Positions 5,618 through 11,576 of a stretch of DNA of 11,576 bases are shown in pieces. The stretch is from Candidatus Campbelliibacteriota bacterium. Its GTDB lineage: Bacteria; Patescibacteriota; Minisyncoccia; Phycocordibacterales; CSBR16-193. The notes beneath the pieces are model-generated. The model worked only from the letters and a program-made list of their open reading frames with translations. It made no database searches and was not told the DNA's origin. The position numbers and the translations under genes are program-made. The DNA is taken from contig SKVL01000047.1 in NCBI GenBank assembly GCA_007129455.1, positions 1 through 11,576 on the forward strand, read 5' to 3'. Each line of letters opens with the position of its first letter. The first letter of the stretch is position 1.

Positions 5618-6043
5618 ATGGAAACGGTTCTAAAAGCGGATATATTCTTTTTTGTCACGACTCTTATGGTGCTTGTTTTGTCTGTGGTTTTTGTCGTGGC
5701 GTTGATTTATTTGATACGTATACTCAGGAACATATTTTACATATCAAAGATCGTAAGGAAAGAAAGCGACGAAACAGCTAAAGACTTCTCGGAACTTCGC
5801 CATTCTCTGCGTGAAGAAGCCTCAAAACTCAAAGAAGACGTCGACGTTCTTTCGGATCGCACTCGAGAGGAGGGGGAAGAAGTATTGATAAGTTTCAACT
5901 CCGCTCACAAAGCGGTCAAAAAAGAAGCGGGAAAGATTTGGAGCTTGTTTACTTTTCTTTTGAGTTTCTTTACAATAAAGAAAGTAGTTAAAAAAATTAA
6001 AAGTAAAAAAAAGAAAAAAATACATGGCAAAAAAAACAAGTAG
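5618..6043 (+). CDS. Small membrane protein with coiled-coil segment and lysine-rich tail, function unknown
   Basis: No named family is recognised. The 141-aa product has a strong transmembrane helix at about 9-34. A charged, heptad-like helix follows (about 45-95, rich in Lys/Glu with SELRHSLREEASKLKED), then a second hydrophobic or amphipathic stretch (107-120, WSLFTFLLSFFTI), and a C-terminal tail rich in lysine (121-141). The layout resembles DUF948/YtxH-type membrane-tethered helical proteins. It is the first gene of a two-gene unit and overlaps the next by 20 nt, so the two are probably translated together. No SD is visible; an extended -10 lies 20 nt upstream. The helical region probably faces the cytoplasm, since the positive charges follow the first helix. 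A role in envelope organisation is a guess. Confidence 0.75.
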   Translation: METVLKADIFFFVTTLMVLVLSVVFVVALIYLIRILRNIFYISKIVRKESDETAKDFSELRHSLREEASKLKEDVDVLSDRTREEGEEVLISFNSAHKAVKKEAGKIWSLFTFLLSFFTIKKVVKKIKSKKKKKIHGKKNK

Positions 6044-6458
6044 CAAAAAAGAGACTAGTACCAAAAAGTATGTGGCTTGGGGCGCGGGAATCGGGGCGCT
6101 GGCCGCGGGAGCCGCGGGAGCTTATTTTCTCTACGGTACCAAAGAAGGAGCCAAAAGGCGTAAGAAGATAAAAAGTTGGGCGGTAAAGATGAAAGCGGAT
6201 GTAATGAAGAAGCTTGAGAATCTGAAGGAAGTAAACGAAGAAGTCTATAACAAAGTAATAGACGAAGTCGCTTCCCAGTACAAGAAGGTGAAGTCGATAG
6301 ACCCTGAAGAGGTCGCCGTGCTTGTCGCAGAGATGAAGCGCTATTGGAAGAATGTCAAAAAAGATATTGAACCCAAGGTCAAGAAGAAGACTGCCAAGAA
6401 GAAGACTTCGGCCAAAAAGAAAACCGCCAAGAAAGCGTCTACCAAGAAAAAGTCTTAA
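6024..6458 (+). CDS. YtxH-like membrane protein with histone-H1-like lysine tail
   Basis: The 144-aa protein begins with a Lys/Ser/Thr-rich segment (1-15). A Gly/Ala-rich transmembrane helix follows (about 16-37, with AGIGALAAGAAGAYFLY), then TKEGAKRRKKIKSW (39-52), the pattern of YtxH-domain (Gram-positive general-stress) proteins. A helical region (53-115) leads to a tail at 118-144 with 15 lysines among 27 residues in KKKTA/KKKTSA/KKASTKKK units, resembling histone H1 or HU-like tails. The tail could bind nucleic acid or anionic polymers, tethering DNA near the membrane; this is inference from composition. The start overlaps the upstream gene in another frame, inside an A-rich zone (8-A runs at 6005-6012 and 6029-6036). 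A bidirectional terminator follows. YtxH assignment is by pattern, not by search. Confidence 0.8.
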   Translation: MAKKTSSKKETSTKKYVAWGAGIGALAAGAAGAYFLYGTKEGAKRRKKIKSWAVKMKADVMKKLENLKEVNEEVYNKVIDEVASQYKKVKSIDPEEVAVLVAEMKRYWKNVKKDIEPKVKKKTAKKKTSAKKKTAKKASTKKKS

Positions 6459-6474
6459 AACCGAGAGATTAATT

Positions 6475-6505
6475 AAAAAACCCGTCTCATATTGAGGCGG
6501 GTTTT
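6475..6505. terminator. Bidirectional Rho-independent terminator between convergent operons
   Basis: CCCGTCTCA (6481-6489) pairs with TGAGGCGGG (6493-6501) through nine pairs including one G-U, with a 3-nt loop. It is flanked by six As and five Ts, so it can end the YtxH-like operon on plus and the RNase J operon on minus. Confidence 0.9.
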
Positions 6506-6518
6506 TCATTTTCTAAAT

Positions 6519-8408
6519 CTAGCCCAAAATAACCGGTATGACAATCGGCCGCTTGGCGGTTTTCTGAAGAAGGAATCGGCTGACACTCTCGGCAACCTTT
6601 TCTTTTATATAGTCAAAGTCTATGGGATTCATACCTTTGGTATTATCTTCAACCGTCTTTTTTATTATCAACCTGGTCTGTTGCAGAAGGTCTTGAGATT
6701 CCCTCAGGTAGACGAACCCTCTGGAAACTATGTCGGGAGACTTTTTGAGTTTACCCGTCTTTGTGTTAACACTTGCTATTACTATAAAGATTCCTTCTTC
6801 GGAGAGTAGTTTCCTGTCACGGATTACCACATCTTGCAAGATACCGATTGTAAAGCCGTCAACAGCCAGATCTTCTTCGGCCACGTTTTTCTCCAGTGCC
6901 ACTATCTTCTGTCCTTTGTTTCTTATCTCGATAACCATGCCGTTGTCCGGAACGATAATGTTCTCCTCCGGAACGCCCAAACCGAGAGCCACGTCTTTAT
7001 GAATCCTTAACATGTGATGATGGCCGTGTGCCGGGATAAAGAATTTGGGCCTAATCTTTCTGTGTATCCATTCGGTTTCACCTTGATAGCCGTGCCCGGT
7101 TGAGTGTACATGGTAATCATCTCCCGATTTGTAGTGAATTATCTTCGCTCCCTGTCGGGAAAGGTTGTCTTTGAGTTTCATTACGGCGTTTTCGTTACCG
7201 GGTATGACCGACGAAGACAGTAGAATGGTATCTTTTTTGTTTATTGAAAAATGCTTATGGCTTTTGTTCGACATCCTCATCAAGGCCGCGAAGTCATCGC
7301 CCTGAGCTCCAGTTGCCAGTGCAACTATCCTGTCGGGAGGGTAGCTGTGCATGTTATCGGCAGTGATTATGGTCTTTTTATCGATATTTAAAATACCAAC
7401 CTTTCTTATTATCTCTATATTGTTCTTCATGCTTCTGCCCTCAACAACGACCTTTTTTCCGTAATGTTCCGCTATCTCCATTATTTTGACCATTCGTTCG
7501 ATTTGAGAAGCGAAGGTTCCGATTATGAGTCGGCCTTTGACGTTTTTTATAATCTCTTCAAGACTTTTGTGTACCAACCACTCCGGTGTCGAAAAACCGG
7601 GGTTTTCTATGTTGGTCGAGTCGGCCATCAATAGAAGAACTTTGCGTTTTTTGAATATTTCGTATGTTTTCTCTTCTTCCTCCGTCGGTACCCCGTCAAC
7701 ATGGTCCAGTTTTATGTCTCCCGTTACGACAATGTCTCCATAAGGTGTTTCAATGATGACACCCATGGAGTCGGGGATGGTGTGTGTCACTGAAAAGAAA
7801 CGTACTCTCAGGTTTCCAGCGCGGATGATGTCCTCTCTTTCCACCGTTTGGATATTCAGCTTGGGGGCATCCGGGAACTCTTCTTGGCGTTTTTGTATCA
7901 TTACTGTCGTTAGAGACCTTGAGTATATCGGGGGGTTGCCTATCCTCTCCATGAGATAAGGTATCGCACCGATGTGGTCGAGGTGGCCGTGGGTTATGAA
8001 GACTGCACGTATTTTGTCTTTTTTCTCTTCGAGGTATTTGGTGTTTGGAAGCAAAAAGTCGATGCCGGGAGTATCTTCATCACGGAACCTGAATCCCATG
8101 TCAAGAATGACGATATCATCTCCGTATTCCACGGCGGTCATGTTGCGCCCGACTTCTTCGACTCCACCCAGGGGGATTATCCGTACGGAGTCTTCCAAAG
8201 GAGGAAGGCTTTCGGATACCGACGTCTCTTTATCTTGATGTTTTTTCTTTCCGGATCCGTTTTTATTGTTCATTCTCTGGTGAGGATGTCGGGAGTTATT
8301 TTTCTTCCTACTCTTTTTTCGTGTTGAAGAATTGGAATAGGGAACGTTCTTGTTTTGTGGGCTTAAGGGCGAATAAGCTCTTCTTCTTTTCTGTGTTTGC
8401 TCTTTCAT
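6519..8408 (-). CDS. rnj: Ribonuclease J (metallo-beta-lactamase/beta-CASP RNase)
   Basis: The 629-aa enzyme is a zinc-dependent 5'-3' exo-/endoribonuclease in mRNA decay and RNA maturation. The beta-lactamase fold carries the HGHLDH motif (140-145), a further metal ligand His209 in SVTHT and Asp231 in VTGD. The beta-CASP insert follows at about 255-420 (GTFASQIERM, VEGRSM). The late motifs HSTGHG and PAHGHHHML close the active site. The C-terminal domain ends in RPIVIPVILG, the usual RNase J ending, so the protein is complete. Residues 1-70 are an extra low-complexity, Lys/Arg/Ser/Asn-rich extension; typical RNase J is about 555 aa. ATG 8408 is chosen because a TTG 54 nt upstream would overlap the preceding gene and add a non-conserved hydrophobic leader. 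It starts 35 nt after the solute-binding-protein stop, probably in one transcript. Confidence 0.95.
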   Translation of the reverse strand: MKEQTQKRRRAYSPLSPQNKNVPYSNSSTRKKSRKKNNSRHPHQRMNNKNGSGKKKHQDKETSVSESLPPLEDSVRIIPLGGVEEVGRNMTAVEYGDDIVILDMGFRFRDEDTPGIDFLLPNTKYLEEKKDKIRAVFITHGHLDHIGAIPYLMERIGNPPIYSRSLTTVMIQKRQEEFPDAPKLNIQTVEREDIIRAGNLRVRFFSVTHTIPDSMGVIIETPYGDIVVTGDIKLDHVDGVPTEEEEKTYEIFKKRKVLLLMADSTNIENPGFSTPEWLVHKSLEEIIKNVKGRLIIGTFASQIERMVKIMEIAEHYGKKVVVEGRSMKNNIEIIRKVGILNIDKKTIITADNMHSYPPDRIVALATGAQGDDFAALMRMSNKSHKHFSINKKDTILLSSSVIPGNENAVMKLKDNLSRQGAKIIHYKSGDDYHVHSTGHGYQGETEWIHRKIRPKFFIPAHGHHHMLRIHKDVALGLGVPEENIIVPDNGMVIEIRNKGQKIVALEKNVAEEDLAVDGFTIGILQDVVIRDRKLLSEEGIFIVIASVNTKTGKLKKSPDIVSRGFVYLRESQDLLQQTRLIIKKTVEDNTKGMNPIDFDYIKEKVAESVSRFLLQKTAKRPIVIPVILG

Positions 8409-8443
8409 GATCTTGTTTATTTTTAATGTTTGGAATTTTAAAA

Positions 8444-10171
8444 TTAAAGAAAAAAGGACCAAACTCGGTCGGTTTCAATGAACCATTTATGAATCTCCAA
8501 AAATCGCTCTTCCGGGGAAATCAAATGACCGATGTTCAAGTCTTGAATCCTGTCGGGAGTCGCATATAGAAAATGGGGGGAGTAAAGAAATATTGCCGGA
8601 ACGTCTTGGCTTATGGCCTTTTTTATTCTTTGCATTATCTCAGCTTTTTCCTTGGGGTCTTTTTCTTGCCGGTACTCTTCAAGCATCCCGTCGACGGAGA
8701 TGTTCGTATAAAGAGAGAGGTTCATTCCTGGGTCATTTCTCTCTGATGAGTGCCAGAAAGGGAAGAGGTCAAGGTCTCTGTCCAAAATATATCCGAACAG
8801 TAAACCCTCGAACTCTCTCGGACGCAGAACACCTTGATTGAGTTCGTTGCTTCCGTACAGTGCCAGTGTGGTTTTCACACCCAAACTGTTCCAGTTCCTT
8901 TGCACCACCTCGGCGGCTTTTTGAAGGTCGCTGTTTGAGACGGTTGAGATTTCGATAGTTAGAATCGTCTCTTCGTCTTTTGTGAAACCTCCAAGCTCTT
9001 CATCGTACTTCCAGCCGGCTTTGTTCAAAAGACTCTCCGGTGTCTCAATCTCCACCTCTTCTTCATCTTTTTGGTCTTCAGCCACGACTTCGATTGTCTT
9101 TGTTGTAATTGAGGTCGGTATGGGGCCAGAAATTACCGCGCCTTTTCCATTTATCGTCTCGGAAAGAATCTCCTCTCTATCTATGGCCATTGAAAGGGCT
9201 TTTCTTACGTTAATATCGGAAAGGGCTTCGTTCTTATTCCTGTTGAGAAAGATGGCAAAGACTCTGGGAAGAGGGGTCTTTTTGATATCGATGTCCGATC
9301 GGGTCATTTTTTCCATCCTTTGAGGAGAGAATCCAGCCAGGGCGTCTATCTCTCCTTGCTGGAGAGCGTTCCATGCTTCGCGCTCTTCGTGATAGAAGGG
9401 GAAAACGAGGTTGGCGATGTAGGGCTCGCCATTGACGTAGTCCTTGAAGGACCTGAGTTTGTATTGAGTGGGTGTGCCGTCTTCAAGTGATACGGATGAG
9501 ATCTTGTAAGGACCGGTGCCGACGGGATGGGTATTTAGTGAGCTGAAAGCAAAACGGTTGTTGTCAACTTCATTCCAGAGGTGCTTGGGTAGAATTCCCA
9601 AGGTGGTCATCTCGAGAAAACCCGGACGAGGCTCGGGAAGAGTGAACTTGATACTCTTCTCGTCCAAGGCTTCGACATGGATGTTGTTCCAGTTGCCGGC
9701 CAGCGTGCTTCTTATAACGGGATCTTTGACCTTTTTGATTGTGAAGACCACATCGGCCGCCGTAACGGAGACTCCGTCGTGGAAGGTGATGTTATCTCTC
9801 AGCTTGAAGATGTACTCGGTTTTCTCTTCGGAGACGGAGTAGCTTTCGCTGAGCTCGTGAACCAGCTCGCCTTCGGAGTTGGCCTTTGTCAGTCCGGAGT
9901 AAATCAGACTCACCATAGCCCTATCGGAGGCGGTTGAGGCGAGCAGGGGGTTTATGGGTCCGGGTGTACCGACTATTCCCTCCCTGAGGGTTCCGTCATA
10001 GGCGGGTATCGTGACGAGCAGGGAAGACTGAATACTCCAAAGAAGAAGGCTTGCTCCCAAGCCCGCGGTGATCAAAAGAGTGAAAAAAATTAATCTCTCC
10101 GTCAGAGACATCCGTTTAGATATATTCTCAAGATTTCTTATTCCGGGTATTTTGTAATGTTTCTGTTTCAT
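8444..10171 (-). CDS. Membrane-anchored family-5 extracellular solute-binding protein (peptide/oligopeptide type)
   Basis: The 575-aa protein has a basic cytoplasmic segment (1-26), an uncleaved transmembrane anchor (about 28-48) and an SBP_bac_5 domain. Signatures include ITFHDGVSVTAADVVFTI (128-145), PVGTGPYKI (216-224) and NVRKALSMAIDREEI (321-335). Family members capture peptides, or nickel or other ligands, for ABC import. Here there is no lipobox; the protein has no cysteine at all, so anchoring must be by the helix. No ABC permease or ATPase gene is adjacent, so uptake partners lie elsewhere or are absent. An acidic insert (364-377, EDQKDEEEVEIE region) interrupts the fold. Gene order is secG, SBP, RNase J on the minus strand, with a 133-nt gap upstream and 35 nt downstream. 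Substrate is unproven. Confidence 0.92.
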   Translation of the reverse strand: MKQKHYKIPGIRNLENISKRMSLTERLIFFTLLITAGLGASLLLWSIQSSLLVTIPAYDGTLREGIVGTPGPINPLLASTASDRAMVSLIYSGLTKANSEGELVHELSESYSVSEEKTEYIFKLRDNITFHDGVSVTAADVVFTIKKVKDPVIRSTLAGNWNNIHVEALDEKSIKFTLPEPRPGFLEMTTLGILPKHLWNEVDNNRFAFSSLNTHPVGTGPYKISSVSLEDGTPTQYKLRSFKDYVNGEPYIANLVFPFYHEEREAWNALQQGEIDALAGFSPQRMEKMTRSDIDIKKTPLPRVFAIFLNRNKNEALSDINVRKALSMAIDREEILSETINGKGAVISGPIPTSITTKTIEVVAEDQKDEEEVEIETPESLLNKAGWKYDEELGGFTKDEETILTIEISTVSNSDLQKAAEVVQRNWNSLGVKTTLALYGSNELNQGVLRPREFEGLLFGYILDRDLDLFPFWHSSERNDPGMNLSLYTNISVDGMLEEYRQEKDPKEKAEIMQRIKKAISQDVPAIFLYSPHFLYATPDRIQDLNIGHLISPEERFLEIHKWFIETDRVWSFFL

Positions 10172-10199
10172 CTACGAGATCTTTTCACCAAAAAATAGT

Positions 10200-10218
10200 T
10201 ATCCATATGGAATATCCA
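10200..10218. promoter_or_regulatory. Repeat cluster upstream of the solute-binding protein gene
   Basis: The stretch TATCCATATGGAATATCCA contains a perfect 10-bp palindrome TCCATATGGA (10202-10211) and a direct repeat TATCCA (10200-10205 and 10213-10218). It lies 29-47 nt before the ATG at 10171, within the 133-nt gap after secG. It may be an operator or part of a promoter. No clear -10/-35 pair was identified here. Confidence 0.25.
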
Positions 10219-10304
10219 AAAGCTTTTCATTTTCATCTAACGGTAAGTTCGACAAGGGTTTATCAATACGAAAAAATAGAAATTAAATTTGTGTTTTCTC
10301 ACCT

Positions 10305-10538
10305 TTATATTAAAAGTGTCGCAAACGCCGAAAGGGCGAAAAGGATGGCAATTATTATTGTTGCATTGAAAAGAATCTTCTCGGAGCCTCTTTTGGTGTA
10401 AAAACTTGAGCTGGGGGCGTCACCGCCTCCGAAAGCACCACCGGCACCGGCGTCGGAACGTTGTAGCAGAATTGAGGCTATCAACAAAACCGAAAGAATT
10501 ATCTGTGTGTATGGCAGAAAGTTTCCCAGAGTTTCCAT
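10305..10538 (-). CDS. secG: Preprotein translocase subunit SecG
   Basis: The 77-aa protein has the SecG layout: transmembrane helix 1 (about 8-26), a short loop and helix 2 (about 53-76). The loop begins LLQRSDAGAGGAFGGGD (24-40), the most conserved SecG segment, followed by a SSSFYTKRGSEKIL stretch. SecG joins SecY and SecE in the membrane channel and helps SecA-driven export. Length is typical. The ATG at 10538 sits 8 nt after an extended -10, suggesting a leaderless mRNA. It is the first gene of the probable secG-SBP-RNase J unit on the minus strand. The exported or membrane-inserted proteins encoded here (protease, SBP, transporters) depend on this channel. Confidence 0.93.
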   Translation of the reverse strand: METLGNFLPYTQIILSVLLIASILLQRSDAGAGGAFGGGDAPSSSFYTKRGSEKILFNATIIIAILFALSAFATLLI

Positions 10539-10546
10539 GTATGGCT

Positions 10547-10574
10547 AATATAACATATTTTAAGGAGAAGGCAA
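10547..10574 (-). promoter_or_regulatory. Promoter of secG, leaderless
   Basis: On the minus strand TTGCCT (10574-10569), a 16-nt spacer and TATATT (10552-10547), preceded by TG in TGTTATATT, lie 8 nt before the secG ATG. The transcript would start within about 2 nt of the start codon. Confidence 0.6.
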
Positions 10575-10702
10575 CGGGCCCCTCATATTTCATTAGGATA
10601 ATACTTTTAAATTGTTTTGCAAGTTCTTTGCGGACATCCGTGATGGAGTTCGGGTGTTTTCGGTTTGTTAATAACACTCTTGAGCCTGTTCGCTCGGAAC
10701 TA

Positions 10703-10711
10703 TGTTAAAAT
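10703..10711 (+). promoter_or_regulatory. Extended -10 promoter of the amino-acid permease gene, leaderless
   Basis: TGTTAAAAT (hexamer TAAAAT, 10706-10711) ends 7 nt before the ATG at 10719. No well-spaced -35 was found; TTGAGC at 10680-10685 is 20 nt away. A GTTC-N5-GAAC inverted repeat (10688-10700) sits just upstream and could be a regulator site. Confidence 0.5.
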
Positions 10712-10718
10712 CGTTTTA

Positions 10719-11576
10719 ATGAAAAGCAGGATGCCCTTTTGGGAAGGAGTGGCCGTCATTGTCGGCACGATAATCGGTGCCGGAATAATCGGAGTTCCTT
10801 TCGTCTTCGCTCAGAGCGGTTTTGTTACCGCCACTTTGGTTTTGATACTCATAGGTTCCGCCCTGTTTTTCGTGCGACTGATGTTGGGAGAGGTCATAAT
10901 GCGTACAGAAGGGGTTTATCAACTCACCGGCTACACTAAAATATATTTGGGTTCTTTTTTCCAGCATCTGCAAGGCGTGATATTGATATCCAGCATATTC
11001 GGAACTCTTCTCGCTTATATGATGAGTCAAGGAGATATTCTCTCGGCTCTTTTGGGTGGGACTCCGACAACATGGTCTTTGTTTTTCTATATCTCGTTTT
11101 CAATCTTGGTTATATATGGCATTGATGTTGTGAAGCGCTCGGAGCTAGTGATGATTGTGGCCGTCTTTTTCATAATGGTTGTTATCGCCGCGTACTCGGC
11201 TCCCGAGGTGCAGATGTCTTTTTTGGGAGAATTTGAATTTTCAAGCATTCTCTTTCCCTTCGGGGTAATAATGTTCGCCTGTGCAGGGTTGGTTTCCGTT
11301 CCCGCCGCTTGGAGAGTGGTCAAAAGAGCTGGAAGGGAAGACCTTTTCAAGTCGGTTATCATCTGGGGAGGGATAATTCCTCCGGTCATATATTTCATCT
11401 TCGCCTTACTGGTTGTCGGTATAACCGGTCCGGAAACGAGCGAGATTGCCACCGTGAGCTTGGGAGAGGTTATCGGCCCGCATATGGTGATAATCGGTAA
11501 TGTTTTTGCTTTCTTTACCGTTGCCACTAGTTTTCTGACGATTGCTCTGGCTCAGCAGGACATCTTTCGCCGAGAC
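10719..11576 (+). CDS. APC-superfamily amino acid permease, aromatic amino acid permease-like, 3'-truncated by window
   Basis: 286 codons are open to the window end. The first helix contains GTIIGAGIIGVPF (16-28), the broken-helix substrate and ion-binding motif of the APC superfamily. The overall spacing of helices, with FGVIMFACAGLVSVPA (201-216) for helix 6, fits the hydroxy/aromatic amino acid permease (Trp/Tyr permease) branch. About eight hydrophobic helices are present; a complete member is about 400 aa with 11 helices, so roughly 110 residues are missing. Such carriers import aromatic or other neutral amino acids by proton or sodium symport. The start is fixed by position: ATG follows a -10 element by 7 nt and no SD is present. 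It is divergent from secG across a 180-nt gap that otherwise shows no gene. Confidence 0.82.
   Translation, partial: MKSRMPFWEGVAVIVGTIIGAGIIGVPFVFAQSGFVTATLVLILIGSALFFVRLMLGEVIMRTEGVYQLTGYTKIYLGSFFQHLQGVILISSIFGTLLAYMMSQGDILSALLGGTPTTWSLFFYISFSILVIYGIDVVKRSELVMIVAVFFIMVVIAAYSAPEVQMSFLGEFEFSSILFPFGVIMFACAGLVSVPAAWRVVKRAGREDLFKSVIIWGGIIPPVIYFIFALLVVGITGPETSEIATVSLGEVIGPHMVIIGNVFAFFTVATSFLTIALAQQDIFRRD

Noticed and set aside
6391..6456. Repetitive AAGAAGAC/GCCAAGAA units considered as a DNA repeat or CRISPR-like array.
   Set aside because: They are the codons of the lysine-rich tail of the YtxH-like protein; unit length is too short and irregular for an array.
8409..8462. Upstream TTG start giving RNase J 18 extra residues.
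   Set aside because: It would overlap the solute-binding-protein stop, adds a hydrophobic stretch without family support, and ATG 8408 gives a natural basic N-terminus 35 nt after the preceding stop.
10207..10401. Plus-strand 64-codon open frame upstream of and antisense to secG.
   Set aside because: No family pattern, and most of it mirrors secG codons.
10420..10677. Minus-strand 85-codon open frame overlapping secG.
   Set aside because: It conflicts with the well-supported secG frame and its promoter region, and has an arginine-rich out-of-frame tail.

Overview
The window looks like a chromosomal segment of a small-genome bacterium, most likely a Patescibacteria/CPR member (Parcubacteria/Paceibacteria type). 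This placement is an inference from gene content. It rests on a membrane-anchored solute-binding protein beside RNase J and SecG with no permease, an RNase J with a long basic N-terminal extension, lysine-tailed small membrane proteins, and genes that mostly lack Shine-Dalgarno sequences. No phage, IS element, CRISPR array, rRNA or tRNA was seen. The standard bacterial code fits: all ten complete reading frames end in TAA or TAG, and none in TGA.

Layout. (1) 1-1535, minus: 3'-truncated SLC13/DASS-type anion permease with two RCK-C (TrkA-C) domains. (2) 1684-4513, plus: a stress-flavoured block of an ECF-like sigma factor, an Hsp20 chaperone whose ribosome-binding site lies inside a hairpin, a 78-aa membrane protein with a very acidic tail, and a membrane-anchored HtrA/DegP protease with a PDZ domain. 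Rho-independent terminators follow hsp20 and the acidic gene. (3) 4555-5523, minus: a CaCA-family cation antiporter, convergent with the protease. (4) 5618-6458, plus: two overlapping small membrane-protein genes, the second YtxH-like with a histone-H1-like lysine tail. (5) 6519-10538, minus: secG, a family-5 solute-binding protein and RNase J, separated from block 4 by a bidirectional terminator. (6) 10719-11576, plus: 5' part of an APC-superfamily, aromatic-amino-acid-permease-like transporter.

The most distinctive signal is regulatory. At least six starts (1535-, 1684+, 3314+, 5523-, 10538-, 10719+) have a recognisable -10 element ending only 6-10 nt before the ATG, so the predicted transcripts are leaderless or nearly so. 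Against this background hsp20 stands out, with a predicted long leader and an SD sequestered in a 7-bp hairpin, as in a translational thermosensor. A perfect 6-2-6 palindrome lies between the divergent promoters of the antiporter and the small membrane-protein operon and is a good operator candidate.

Taken together, sigma factor, Hsp20 and HtrA suggest envelope or protein-folding stress control. SecG, SBP and RNase J combine secretion, peptide binding and mRNA turnover, with no evident functional link beyond co-orientation. No clearly novel defence or catalytic system was found; the best leads are the leader architecture, the hsp20 hairpin and the small membrane proteins.
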